From an uncultured Bacilli bacterium (GTDB lineage Bacteria; Bacillota_I; Bacilli_A; RFN20; CAG-826), in the NCBI GenBank assembly GCA_934133115.1, contig CAKPAV010000140.1, forward strand, positions 1-5,018: a stretch of DNA of 5,018 nt. Reading direction: 5' to 3'. The number at the start of each line of letters is the position of its first letter. Within the stretch, counting starts at the first letter, position 1. Shown here one piece after another: positions 1 through 5,018 of this stretch. Made by a program: the position numbers and the translations under genes. The notes beneath the pieces were generated by a model. It was not told the origin of the DNA, did not search any database, and was given only the letters and a program-made list of their open reading frames with translations.

Positions 1-239
1 TTGATTATATCGGGCTTTTTTAAGATTCCAGTAACAATAGTAATCTTATTATTTAAGATATAACCAATTTTTACCTTTTTATTAAAATTTTCTTTTAAAG
101 CGCGATTTATGTCGAATTCTTGATCTTCGCTAAGAATAATCTCTCTATCATCTAGGTGCTTAATACTCTTATGGATTTCACCTTTTTGTTCAACAAGAGC
201 GTTGAACGGAACCCATTTTTTCATACCGCGGTCTTTCAT
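1..239 (-). CDS. YolD-like protein, 3' end cut by window edge
   Basis: Reading leftward from ATG 239, 79 codons are open to the window edge. The product starts MKDRGMKKWVPFNALVEQ, which carries the DRG-x-KKW-x-PF-x-L-x-EQ signature of YolD-like proteins (Pfam YolD-like); the rest, with the basic segment KKVKIGYILNNKITIVTG, fits the family's small beta-rich body. Family members are about 100-110 residues, so roughly 25-30 residues lie outside the window. YolD-like genes are often placed beside UvrX/UmuC-type Y-family polymerases, as here, and are thought to be accessory factors in mutagenic repair; the biochemical role is not established. The start is fixed by a strong AGGAGGT site 8 bases upstream. 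The ATG overlaps the polymerase stop as ATGA, which suggests translational coupling and a shared transcript. Family call is confident from motif and neighbour; function is inference. Confidence 0.85.
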   Translation of the reverse strand, partial: MKDRGMKKWVPFNALVEQKGEIHKSIKHLDDREIILSEDQEFDINRALKENFNKKVKIGYILNNKITIVTGILKKPDII

Positions 240-1480
240 TTATGATGACCTCCTATTAAGTTATTCCTTTTTTTGATTGTAGAAGAAGTGGATAATGCAT
301 CCAAGCGAGATATGGCATCTTTTCCATATTTTGCTTTAATCTTATCTATAGCTAACGCAAGTTGCTTGTTTTTAGTTTTTATATCTTGGTTTTCTAATAA
401 ATTTAATTGCTCATAAGTAGGACTATATAAGTTAGACAAACTTATAGATATTTTTCTAATTGGTGTATCATCTTTTACTAATGAAATAAGATTACTACAA
501 GCATTAAATATTACTTCTTCATCATCACTTCCATAATCAAGTGTGCATTGTTTGCTTATTGGTTTTAAATTAACGCTTTTTGAATACTTAAGATAAAATT
601 TTATAACGCGAGTAAATTGTCTTTTATATCTTAACCTTGTGCATAGTTCATCAACCATTTCTCTTATTAAAATTTCTAAATCACTTTTAAAATAGTCTCG
701 ATCTAACATTTGACCTATGGTTAATGAATTGTTTTGTGGCTTATATTTTTCGCGTATATCCGCTAAATCGATACCATGTGATAGATAATATAATTCTTCA
801 CCAATTACCCCTAATTTATCTTGTAAAACATTAAGAGGGCAATGAGCTATATCACCGACACTAAAAAGTCCTAAATTATTTAATCTTTTTTCTAAATGAG
901 TAGATATTCCCCACATCTTACTTAATGGTTTTATTTTATGAAGTTTAGTGTCAATATCACTTTCATCCCATTTGGCGATATTAGTTTTATTTTTCTTAGC
1001 TTCTAAATCAAGAGCGCATTTTGCAAGAAACATATTAGGACCAACACCAGCACAGGCAGTTAATGAAAAATGAGTATAAATTTCATCTAACAATAATTTA
1101 GCTAATCCAATACCATCAGTTTTATATAATTTTAGATATGGACCAGCATTAATAAAAAATTCATCGATAGAATAAATATGAATATCGTCATAATTAATGT
1201 ATTTTAAAACTAAATTGATAATATTAGCGTTTACTTCAATATACCTTTTCATGCGAGGTTTAGCATATACATATTGGCCAATAGGTAATTCGTATAATCT
1301 TAGTCTAGATGGAATACCTTGATCTTTTAAAAAAGGTGTTACCGATAATATAATAGTGCCAGGTCCACGAGATTTATCTACTACAACAAGTGGAGTAATA
1401 AAAGGGTTAAGACTACGATCTATGCACTCAACAGAAGCATAAAACGCCTTTAAATCGATAATAATTATAGTTTTTTCCAA
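236..1480 (-). CDS. Y-family DNA polymerase, UvrX/DinB-like (translesion synthesis)
   Basis: A 414-residue error-prone DNA polymerase expected to copy past damaged template bases. Palm motifs are intact: IDLKAFYASVE at 8-18 gives metal-binding Asp9 and the presumed steric-gate Tyr14, and YSIDEFF at 103-109 gives catalytic Asp106 and Glu107. AGVGPNMFLAK (144-154) matches the conserved palm segment. A helix-hairpin-helix thumb (WGISTHLEKRLNNLGLFSVGDIA, about 190-212) is followed by the little-finger domain (about 250-350). QLNLL at 358-362 resembles a beta-clamp binding motif. The tail IDKIKAKYGKDAISR...LIGGHHK is typical of the Gram-positive UvrX/YqjW group rather than DinB/Pol IV, and the length matches that group (about 410-420). 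The start is TTG, chosen because a GAGGAT site lies 7 bases upstream and the metal motif follows at the expected distance. It is first in an operon with the YolD-like gene. No intact LexA (GAAC-N4-GTTC) box is visible upstream. Confidence 0.93.
   Translation of the reverse strand: MEKTIIIIDLKAFYASVECIDRSLNPFITPLVVVDKSRGPGTIILSVTPFLKDQGIPSRLRLYELPIGQYVYAKPRMKRYIEVNANIINLVLKYINYDDIHIYSIDEFFINAGPYLKLYKTDGIGLAKLLLDEIYTHFSLTACAGVGPNMFLAKCALDLEAKKNKTNIAKWDESDIDTKLHKIKPLSKMWGISTHLEKRLNNLGLFSVGDIAHCPLNVLQDKLGVIGEELYYLSHGIDLADIREKYKPQNNSLTIGQMLDRDYFKSDLEILIREMVDELCTRLRYKRQFTRVIKFYLKYSKSVNLKPISKQCTLDYGSDDEEVIFNACSNLISLVKDDTPIRKISISLSNLYSPTYEQLNLLENQDIKTKNKQLALAIDKIKAKYGKDAISRLDALSTSSTIKKRNNLIGGHHK
248..254 (-). 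promoter_or_regulatory. Ribosome binding site of the YolD-like gene
   Basis: Minus-strand AGGAGGT, a full match to the anti-Shine-Dalgarno sequence, sits 8 bases before ATG 239 and inside the last codons of the polymerase gene. It selects ATG 239 over the in-frame Met at codon 6 and implies that the downstream gene can be translated strongly even though it overlaps the polymerase stop codon. Confidence 0.8.
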
Positions 1481-1487
1481 AACTTTA

Positions 1488-1493
1488 TCCTCT
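1488..1493 (-). promoter_or_regulatory. Ribosome binding site that supports the TTG start of the polymerase
   Basis: Minus-strand GAGGAT lies 7 bases before TTG 1480. No ATG or GTG at a usable distance precedes the catalytic Asp9 motif, so this site is the main support for a TTG start. A TTG start with a moderate site would keep translation of the mutagenic polymerase low relative to the YolD-like gene downstream. Confidence 0.65.
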
Positions 1494-1538
1494 ATTTATT
1501 ATTTACTAATTTTTGGATTTTATTATTAAATATAAAAG

Positions 1539-1568
1539 ATTATATTTATAAACAAAAAAAATGCACAA
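1539..1568 (-). promoter_or_regulatory. Candidate promoter of the polymerase/YolD operon
   Basis: On the minus strand a perfect TATAAT (1544-1539) lies 18 bases after TTGTGC (1568-1563), a weak -35 that matches only the first three consensus bases. Transcription would begin near 1532, giving a leader of about 50 bases before the TTG start. The region is so AT-rich that chance matches are common, so this is a candidate only. Confidence 0.4.
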
Positions 1569-1589
1569 ATATTAATAATGTGTTATTAT
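1562..1589 (+). promoter_or_regulatory. Candidate promoter of the CvpA-family gene
   Basis: TGCACA (1562-1567, four of six -35 consensus bases) is followed after 16 bases by TATTAT (1584-1589), preceded by TGT as an extended -10. Transcription would start near 1596, about 30 bases before ATG 1626. Its -35 overlaps the -35 of the opposing candidate promoter, so the two may compete or share a regulator. Confidence 0.4.
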
Positions 1590-1625
1590 TTAGTATATGA
1601 ATAAGCATTACGAGGAGATGATATT

Positions 1626-2570
1626 ATGACATTATCAGTTATTACTACTATATTAGAGGTTATATTATCTTTTCCTTATTTCTTGGATATCATTATTTTC
1701 TTATTTTTACTTATTTCCACCTCGATAGGTTACGCTAAAGGATTTTGGCGTGGGACATTCCGCTTTTTGTTTGTTATGGCTTTGTTAGCAATATCGTGGT
1801 TTGCTTTATTAGATACATTTGCCAATTATGTTTCTAATACACTTTTATCACAGCTTCACATTACATTTAAAGTTGGAGATTATTCCGCTACATCAATTGC
1901 TGAATTAATTCAATATTCTGTTAAATATGCGCAAGAACAAGGAGCAACAATACCAGATAAATTCTTAAACGATGCTTATATGGATGCTTTTGTTAATTCA
2001 ATTAGTAAATCTATTGCGTGGTTGTTTTTAGTAATCATCATCCAATTTGTATCTTGGATTATTTCAGGAATTCTATATTTCTTAATTATTCGTTTAATAA
2101 TTCCGGAAAAAGTACGTAAAGTTAAACTATCATTATTAGGCGCTTTAATGGGTTTGGCTCAATCAGTAGTGGTTACATTTGCTTTTATGATGTCATTTAC
2201 TAACTTGAGTTCGACATTTAGAAATATAAATTCACCAGGCGTTGGTGCATTTTCTTGGTGCAAAGAAGAAATGAAAATGATTTTTGTAGCTCTAGATCCT
2301 ACAAATTCTGTTTTATCGCCATACGTAAAAACATTAGAAGAGAGCTTAACAAATAAACAATATAATTATGAAGTAGAAGGAATGGATGGCACATTTGATT
2401 TAGGCGATGAATTAAAGGAGTTTTTTGAATTAATATCATCTATAAATGTAACCCCAGATCCAACAACGCCTGTTGAACCAGTTGAACCTGATGATAATAG
2501 TGAAACTTCAAATAGTTCTACTTCAACAAGCACACCAAGTAGTTCTATCGAAGAAAGCGTAAGCAAATAA
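1626..2570 (+). CDS. CvpA-family membrane protein with long low-complexity C-terminal tail
   Basis: A 314-residue integral membrane protein. The N-terminal pattern FLDIIIFLFLLISTSIGYAKGF (19-40, Asp before the first helix and Gly-Tyr-x-Lys-Gly-Phe after it) is the hallmark of CvpA-family proteins. Four membrane helices are apparent: about 18-36, 44-64, 128-157 and 167-191, with LLGALMGLAQSVVV (170-183) matching the conserved last helix. CvpA was named for its need in colicin V production in E. coli; in Gram-positives (YshB type) the role is poorly defined, with links to envelope homeostasis. Typical members are about 160-200 residues, so the segment from about 192 on is extra: a possibly folded stretch to 270, then a tail (276-314) of Pro, Glu, Ser and Thr, including PVEPVEP and a Ser/Thr run. 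An AGGAG site 8 bases before ATG supports the start. It stands alone between its own promoter and terminator. Family call is fairly sure; function is unknown. Confidence 0.75.
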   Translation: MTLSVITTILEVILSFPYFLDIIIFLFLLISTSIGYAKGFWRGTFRFLFVMALLAISWFALLDTFANYVSNTLLSQLHITFKVGDYSATSIAELIQYSVKYAQEQGATIPDKFLNDAYMDAFVNSISKSIAWLFLVIIIQFVSWIISGILYFLIIRLIIPEKVRKVKLSLLGALMGLAQSVVVTFAFMMSFTNLSSTFRNINSPGVGAFSWCKEEMKMIFVALDPTNSVLSPYVKTLEESLTNKQYNYEVEGMDGTFDLGDELKEFFELISSINVTPDPTTPVEPVEPDDNSETSNSSTSTSTPSSSIEESVSK

Positions 2571-2638
2571 TAGAACAAAATCATCTCCATTTTGAACAAT
2601 ATCTAATAATTTGAATTTGAACTTTCAAGACCAAATTT

Positions 2639-2658
2639 TATAAATATTGTGTTAAAAT
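2639..2658 (+). promoter_or_regulatory. Weak promoter-like sequences just before the terminator hairpin
   Basis: TTGAAC (2617-2622) lies 16 bases before TATAAA (2639-2644), and TGTTAAAAT (2650-2658) looks like an extended -10. Either would start a transcript that runs almost at once into the hairpin at 2666-2714. In DNA this AT-rich such matches are expected by chance; listed only because of their position. Confidence 0.15.
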
Positions 2659-2665
2659 CCATATA

Positions 2666-2714
2666 AAAAGACCTCTTTCTTAGATTTGAACACCTAAATT
2701 ATAAGAGGTCTTTT
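2666..2714. terminator. Probable bidirectional Rho-independent terminator
   Basis: AAAAGACCTCTT (2666-2677) and AAGAGGTCTTTT (2703-2714) form a perfect 12-base-pair stem. The 25-base loop can form a small inner helix between TTAG (2680-2683) and CTAA (2694-2697). The arms end in TTTT on the plus strand and TTTTTA on the minus strand, so it can stop transcription from both sides. It lies about 95 bases after the CvpA-family stop codon. The large loop is less usual for a terminator; an attenuator or small RNA cannot be excluded. Confidence 0.65.
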
Positions 2715-2745
2715 CACATAAATCTAAAAATCTATCGAATTTATA

Positions 2746-2771
2746 GTGGACTTAATAAATATTTAATCCAC
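2746..2771. repeat. Small inverted repeat (hairpin)
   Basis: GTGGA (2746-2750) and TCCAC (2767-2771) pair, and after one unpaired C the TTAA at 2752-2755 pairs with TTAA at 2763-2766, leaving a 7-base loop. No T tract follows, so it is not an obvious terminator. Its role is unknown. Confidence 0.4.
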
Positions 2772-2807
2772 CGCAGATTTTAAAGAGCCAAATTATTTCA
2801 AAAAAAA

Positions 2808-2830
2808 TTATATTTTATTATAAAATATAA
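2808..2830. repeat. Perfect AT-only palindrome beside an A8 tract
   Basis: TTATATTTTA (2808-2817) and TAAAATATAA (2821-2830) are exact inverted copies around TTA, and eight A residues precede them (2800-2807). On the minus strand this reads as a hairpin followed by T8, so it could be a weak leftward terminator. It could equally be an operator or an UP-like curved element, since it ends 34 bases before the -35 of the response regulator promoter. Confidence 0.5.
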
Positions 2831-2864
2831 CAAAGGAAACTTAAAAAAGTCTATAAAAATATGT

Positions 2865-2892
2865 TTGACTTATGAATTTTAAGTGTTAGTAT
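2865..2892 (+). promoter_or_regulatory. Promoter of the two-component operon
   Basis: TTGACT (2865-2870, five of six consensus bases) lies 16 bases before TAGTAT (2887-2892), which has an extended TGT just upstream (2884-2886). Transcription would begin near 2899 and give a leader of about 23 bases carrying the GGAG site. This is the best promoter match in the window. Confidence 0.55.
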
Positions 2893-2898
2893 GAATTT
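2871..2898 (+). repeat. Direct repeat TATGAATTT overlapping the promoter
   Basis: TATGAATTT occurs at 2871-2879 and again at 2890-2898, 19 bases apart, with a related TTATGAC at 2901-2907. The copies flank and enter the -10 element. LytTR regulators bind spaced direct repeats, so self-regulation is possible, but the repeat does not clearly match a known LytTR site and this position would suit repression rather than activation. Confidence 0.35.
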
Positions 2899-2911
2899 GG
2901 TTATGACTATT

Positions 2912-2915
2912 GGAG
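2912..2915 (+). promoter_or_regulatory. Ribosome binding site that decides the response regulator start
   Basis: GGAG lies 6 bases before ATG 2922. The longer in-frame TTG at 2910 overlaps this site (TTGGAG) and is therefore not a credible start. Starting at ATG 2922 also gives the usual response regulator opening, with the first beta strand beginning at residue 3. Confidence 0.75.
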
Positions 2916-2921
2916 TTTTTT

Positions 2922-3626
2922 ATGTGGAATATTGCTATTATTGAAGATGAAGAAGCTATGTCAAACCAACTCGTTTCCTATTTTGCTAAGTTTGGTAAGG
3001 ATTATAACGAGTCGTTTTCCTTTGCCATTTTTAATAATGCGGAAACATTCTTAAAAAACTATAAAAAAGAATACTCCGTTGTTTTAATGGATATTAATTT
3101 GCCAGGAATGAACGGAATGGAATGTGTAAAAAAATTAAGAGAAATTGATGACACTGTATTAGTGGTATTTGTTACAAATTTAAGTCAATTTGCAGTTGAT
3201 GGCTATGAAGTAAAAGCTTTTGATTTTATTGTAAAGCCAATCTCTTACTATAATTTTTCTTTAAAACTTAAACGCGCGTTATCGCATTTATCTTCATTAA
3301 ATAACTATGAATTAATAATTTCCACTAAAGACAAAAAATATTTTATTAACATTAATCAACTGATTTATATTGAAATTCGTAATCATACAATAATATATCA
3401 TTTGGTAAACGAAGAAATAAAAGGTTCAGGAACATTAAAATCACTTTATACTAATTTAAAAAAGCATCATTTTGCATTTTGTAATCAATGTTATTTAGTT
3501 AATTTAGCTTTTGTTAAGGGAATTGATGATGGCTTTTTATTAATCAATAATGAAAAAATTCGTATTGCTTCTTCAAGAAAGAAATCATTTATGCAAGAAT
3601 TAACTGCATATATAGGAGAAATTTAA
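2922..3626 (+). CDS. LytTR-family DNA-binding response regulator
   Basis: A 234-residue cytoplasmic transcription regulator. The receiver domain (about 1-120) has the acidic pair Glu8-Asp9, phosphoacceptor Asp57 in VVLMDINLPGMNG, Thr85 (FVTN) and Lys105 (VKP), so all residues for phosphorylation are present. The C-terminal part (about 130-230) is a LytTR domain, shown by KKYFININQLIYIEIRNH, the QCYLVNLAFVKGI core and the closing IRIASSRKKSFMQEL; such domains bind spaced direct repeats. The AgrA, VirR, ComE and BlpR regulators of peptide and virulence control share this build. ATG 2922 is used, not the upstream TTG 2910, which lies in the ribosome binding site. The kinase gene begins at the next base after its stop codon, so the two are co-transcribed and it is the expected phosphate donor. 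Its target genes cannot be read from this window. Confidence 0.92.
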   Translation: MWNIAIIEDEEAMSNQLVSYFAKFGKDYNESFSFAIFNNAETFLKNYKKEYSVVLMDINLPGMNGMECVKKLREIDDTVLVVFVTNLSQFAVDGYEVKAFDFIVKPISYYNFSLKLKRALSHLSSLNNYELIISTKDKKYFININQLIYIEIRNHTIIYHLVNEEIKGSGTLKSLYTNLKKHHFAFCNQCYLVNLAFVKGIDDGFLLINNEKIRIASSRKKSFMQELTAYIGEI

Positions 3627-4955
3627 ATGCTTATTTATTATAAAGTATTATTTATGTTTGAGATAATAGTGGCAGAACTACTTTTTTCTTACCATTTACC
3701 AAAAAGAAAATATTTCTGGGTTAGGTTAATTAGTTCATCGTTATTTTGCCTACTCATTGCTTATATATTTCCAATTCCTGATAAAGTTGGGTATACATGG
3801 TGGTATATATCAATTATGTTCTTCTTATTATTTGCTTGTTCGTTTTTAGCAATATTTCTTTCTTTTAAAATGAATTTTGAAAGTTGCTTATTTGTTACAA
3901 TATCCGGATATACAATCCAACATTTAACTTACTCAATTATAAATTTAATTACAAATGCAATTGGCTTTTTTGATTTTTCTAACATGTATACTAAATCTCC
4001 TTTGGATTTTTCAAAATTTGATACTGGAACATTAATTGTCTGTTTAATTTATTTATCAGTATTTGTTATGACTTATGGTATTACTTGGATTACCAATCAC
4101 CGAAATAATGATAAAAATAATAATTTAACTATTCGCTCAAATAAAGTATTGCTATTTTGTGCTGGAGCATTTTTAACTAATATTATTTTAAATTCTGTTG
4201 CGGTTTATTCCAAAAATGAAAAATCATCTCTAGTATTATTAAATGCTTTCAATATTTTATGCTGCATATTAGTTCTTTACATTCAGTTTTCATTAATTAA
4301 AGAAAATAAAATGGATATTGAATTAGCGCATACGAAAGAAGCAATTAGACAATCTCAACTTCAATACGAAATTCAAAAAGATAATATTGAGCTAATCAAT
4401 ATCAAATGTCATGACTTAAAACATCAAATTGGTAAATATGCGCGTCAAGGCGGATTAGATGAAAAAACCGTATCAGAAATGAAAGATGCTATTAACATTT
4501 ATGATTCTAGTGTTAAAACTGGTAATGAAGTATTAAATATTGTTCTTACTGAAAAATCATTAGTTTGTAACAAAAATAAAATCAACTTATCTTGTATGGT
4601 TGATGCTTCAGGCTTAACAGAATTTAGCGAGGGTGATTTATATGCTTTATTTGGCAATATTTTAGATAATGCAATTGAAGCAGTTAGTCAAATATCCGAT
4701 GTTGAAAGAAGATGTATTGGTTTACATGTCCAATCTTTTCCAGGCTTTGTTTCTATAATGACGGATAATTATTATGAAGGTAAAATCGACTTTAAAAATG
4801 GATTACCTGTTACTCTTAAAGAAAACAAATTGGATCACGGCTTTGGTTTAAAATCCATTCGCTTGATTACGGAAAAATATGATGGCGAAATGCATATTAC
4901 TACTGAAGATAATGTCTTTAGATTAACATTATTATTTCCTAATAAAAATCATTAA
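3627..4955 (+). CDS. GHKL-type sensor histidine kinase (AgrC/ComD-like), partner of the LytTR regulator
   Basis: A 442-residue membrane sensor kinase. The N-terminal half is strongly hydrophobic with six or seven likely helices (about 3-21, 32-51, 57-79, 86-112, 135-156, 173-194, 202-223), like the peptide sensors AgrC and ComD and with no extracytoplasmic sensor domain. A helical linker (about 224-258, rich in Lys, Glu, Gln) leads to the phosphoacceptor box NIKCHDLKHQI, with His262. The ATP-binding domain has the N box GNILDNAIEA (343-352, Asn348), a reduced G1 region as is normal for GHKL kinases (DNYYEG, 380-385), the GLPVTLKE segment and the G2 box HGFGLKSIR (404-412). The start ATG directly follows the regulator stop codon and has AGGAG 8 bases upstream, inside the regulator's last codons. 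A terminator follows 25 bases after the stop. The signal is unknown; no pheromone gene is adjacent. Confidence 0.92.
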   Translation: MLIYYKVLFMFEIIVAELLFSYHLPKRKYFWVRLISSSLFCLLIAYIFPIPDKVGYTWWYISIMFFLLFACSFLAIFLSFKMNFESCLFVTISGYTIQHLTYSIINLITNAIGFFDFSNMYTKSPLDFSKFDTGTLIVCLIYLSVFVMTYGITWITNHRNNDKNNNLTIRSNKVLLFCAGAFLTNIILNSVAVYSKNEKSSLVLLNAFNILCCILVLYIQFSLIKENKMDIELAHTKEAIRQSQLQYEIQKDNIELINIKCHDLKHQIGKYARQGGLDEKTVSEMKDAINIYDSSVKTGNEVLNIVLTEKSLVCNKNKINLSCMVDASGLTEFSEGDLYALFGNILDNAIEAVSQISDVERRCIGLHVQSFPGFVSIMTDNYYEGKIDFKNGLPVTLKENKLDHGFGLKSIRLITEKYDGEMHITTEDNVFRLTLLFPNKNH

Positions 4956-4980
4956 AATACGAACTACACCCCTAAAAATA

Positions 4981-5010
4981 CGCTTCACATATTCATGTAA
5001 GCGCTTTTTT
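4981..5010 (+). terminator. Rho-independent terminator of the two-component operon
   Basis: CGCTTCACAT (4981-4990) pairs with ATGTAAGCG (4995-5003), with one bulged C and an ATTC loop, followed after one base by TTTTTT (5005-5010). It lies 25 bases after the kinase stop codon and leaves no room for a third gene in the operon. Confidence 0.8.
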
Positions 5011-5018
5011 ATTATATG

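Larger units (their letters stand above)
2571..2921. other. Intergenic region with hairpins and the two-component promoter
   Basis: About 350 bases with no supportable gene. In order it holds three copies of TTTGAAC (2591, 2616, 2685), a strong inverted repeat read as a bidirectional terminator (2666-2714), a weaker hairpin (2746-2771), an A8 tract with a 23-base AT-only palindrome (2800-2830) and the promoter and leader of the response regulator gene (2865-2921). Short open stretches here lack ribosome binding sites. Confidence 0.6.

Noticed and set aside
2366..2599. Open reading frame of 77 codons on the minus strand
   Set aside because: It lies antisense to the low-complexity tail of the CvpA-family gene; its Ser/Gly/Val-rich product is the reflection of that Pro/Glu/Ser/Thr tail, and its ATG has no ribosome binding site.
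2667..2783. 38-codon open stretch through the hairpin region, considered as a transposase remnant
   Set aside because: It has no start codon with a ribosome binding site and its translation shows no recognisable transposase motif.
2671..2790. Possible small insertion element with ends CTCTTT and AAAGAG
   Set aside because: The inverted ends agree over only about six bases and diverge after that, and no target-site duplication is visible.
2832..2863. AAAGGA ribosome-binding-like site before ATG 2861
   Set aside because: The spacing of over 20 bases is too long and the frame from ATG 2861 stops after four codons.
2910..2921. TTG start for the response regulator, four residues longer
   Set aside because: The TTG is part of the TTGGAG ribosome binding site of ATG 2922, and the shorter protein gives the normal receiver-domain N terminus.
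2891..2944. 17-codon frame starting MNLVMTIG, considered as a signal peptide gene
   Set aside because: Its ATG overlaps the -10 element of the operon promoter, no ribosome binding site precedes it, and it runs into the response regulator gene in another frame.

Overview
The window is strongly AT-rich and looks like a chromosome of a low-GC Gram-positive lineage (Bacillota/Bacilli, or a relative such as the RF39/Acholeplasma-like groups). Every start has an AGGAGG-type ribosome binding site. TGA is used as a stop (end of the polymerase gene) and Trp is TGG, so the code looks standard rather than Mycoplasma type 4. No mobile element, tRNA, rRNA or CRISPR array is visible.

Layout. (1) Positions 1-1480, minus strand: a two-gene lesion-bypass operon. 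A UvrX-type Y-family DNA polymerase (1480-236) is followed, with a 4-base ATGA overlap, by a YolD-like protein (239 to beyond the left edge). (2) Positions 1481-1625: a compact divergent promoter region. (3) Positions 1626-2570, plus strand: a CvpA-family membrane protein with an unusually long Pro/Glu/Ser/Thr-rich C-terminal tail. (4) Positions 2571-2921: an intergenic region of about 350 bases holding a probable bidirectional terminator, a second small hairpin, a 23-base AT-only palindrome next to an A tract, and the promoter of the next operon. (5) Positions 2922-4955, plus strand: a two-component system made of a LytTR response regulator (start corrected to ATG 2922) and, with no gap, a GHKL/AgrC-type polytopic histidine kinase. 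A Rho-independent terminator (4981-5010) closes this operon.

How it fits together. The left operon is a conserved polymerase/YolD pair expected to act in translesion synthesis. The right operon is a quorum-sensing-like sensor and regulator pair, but no peptide pheromone gene or processing protease is in the window, so its ligand and targets cannot be read here. The CvpA-like gene appears to be a single-gene unit with its own promoter and terminator. The genes are of familiar families; the less explained material is the intergenic region 2571-2921 and the orphan state of the two-component system.
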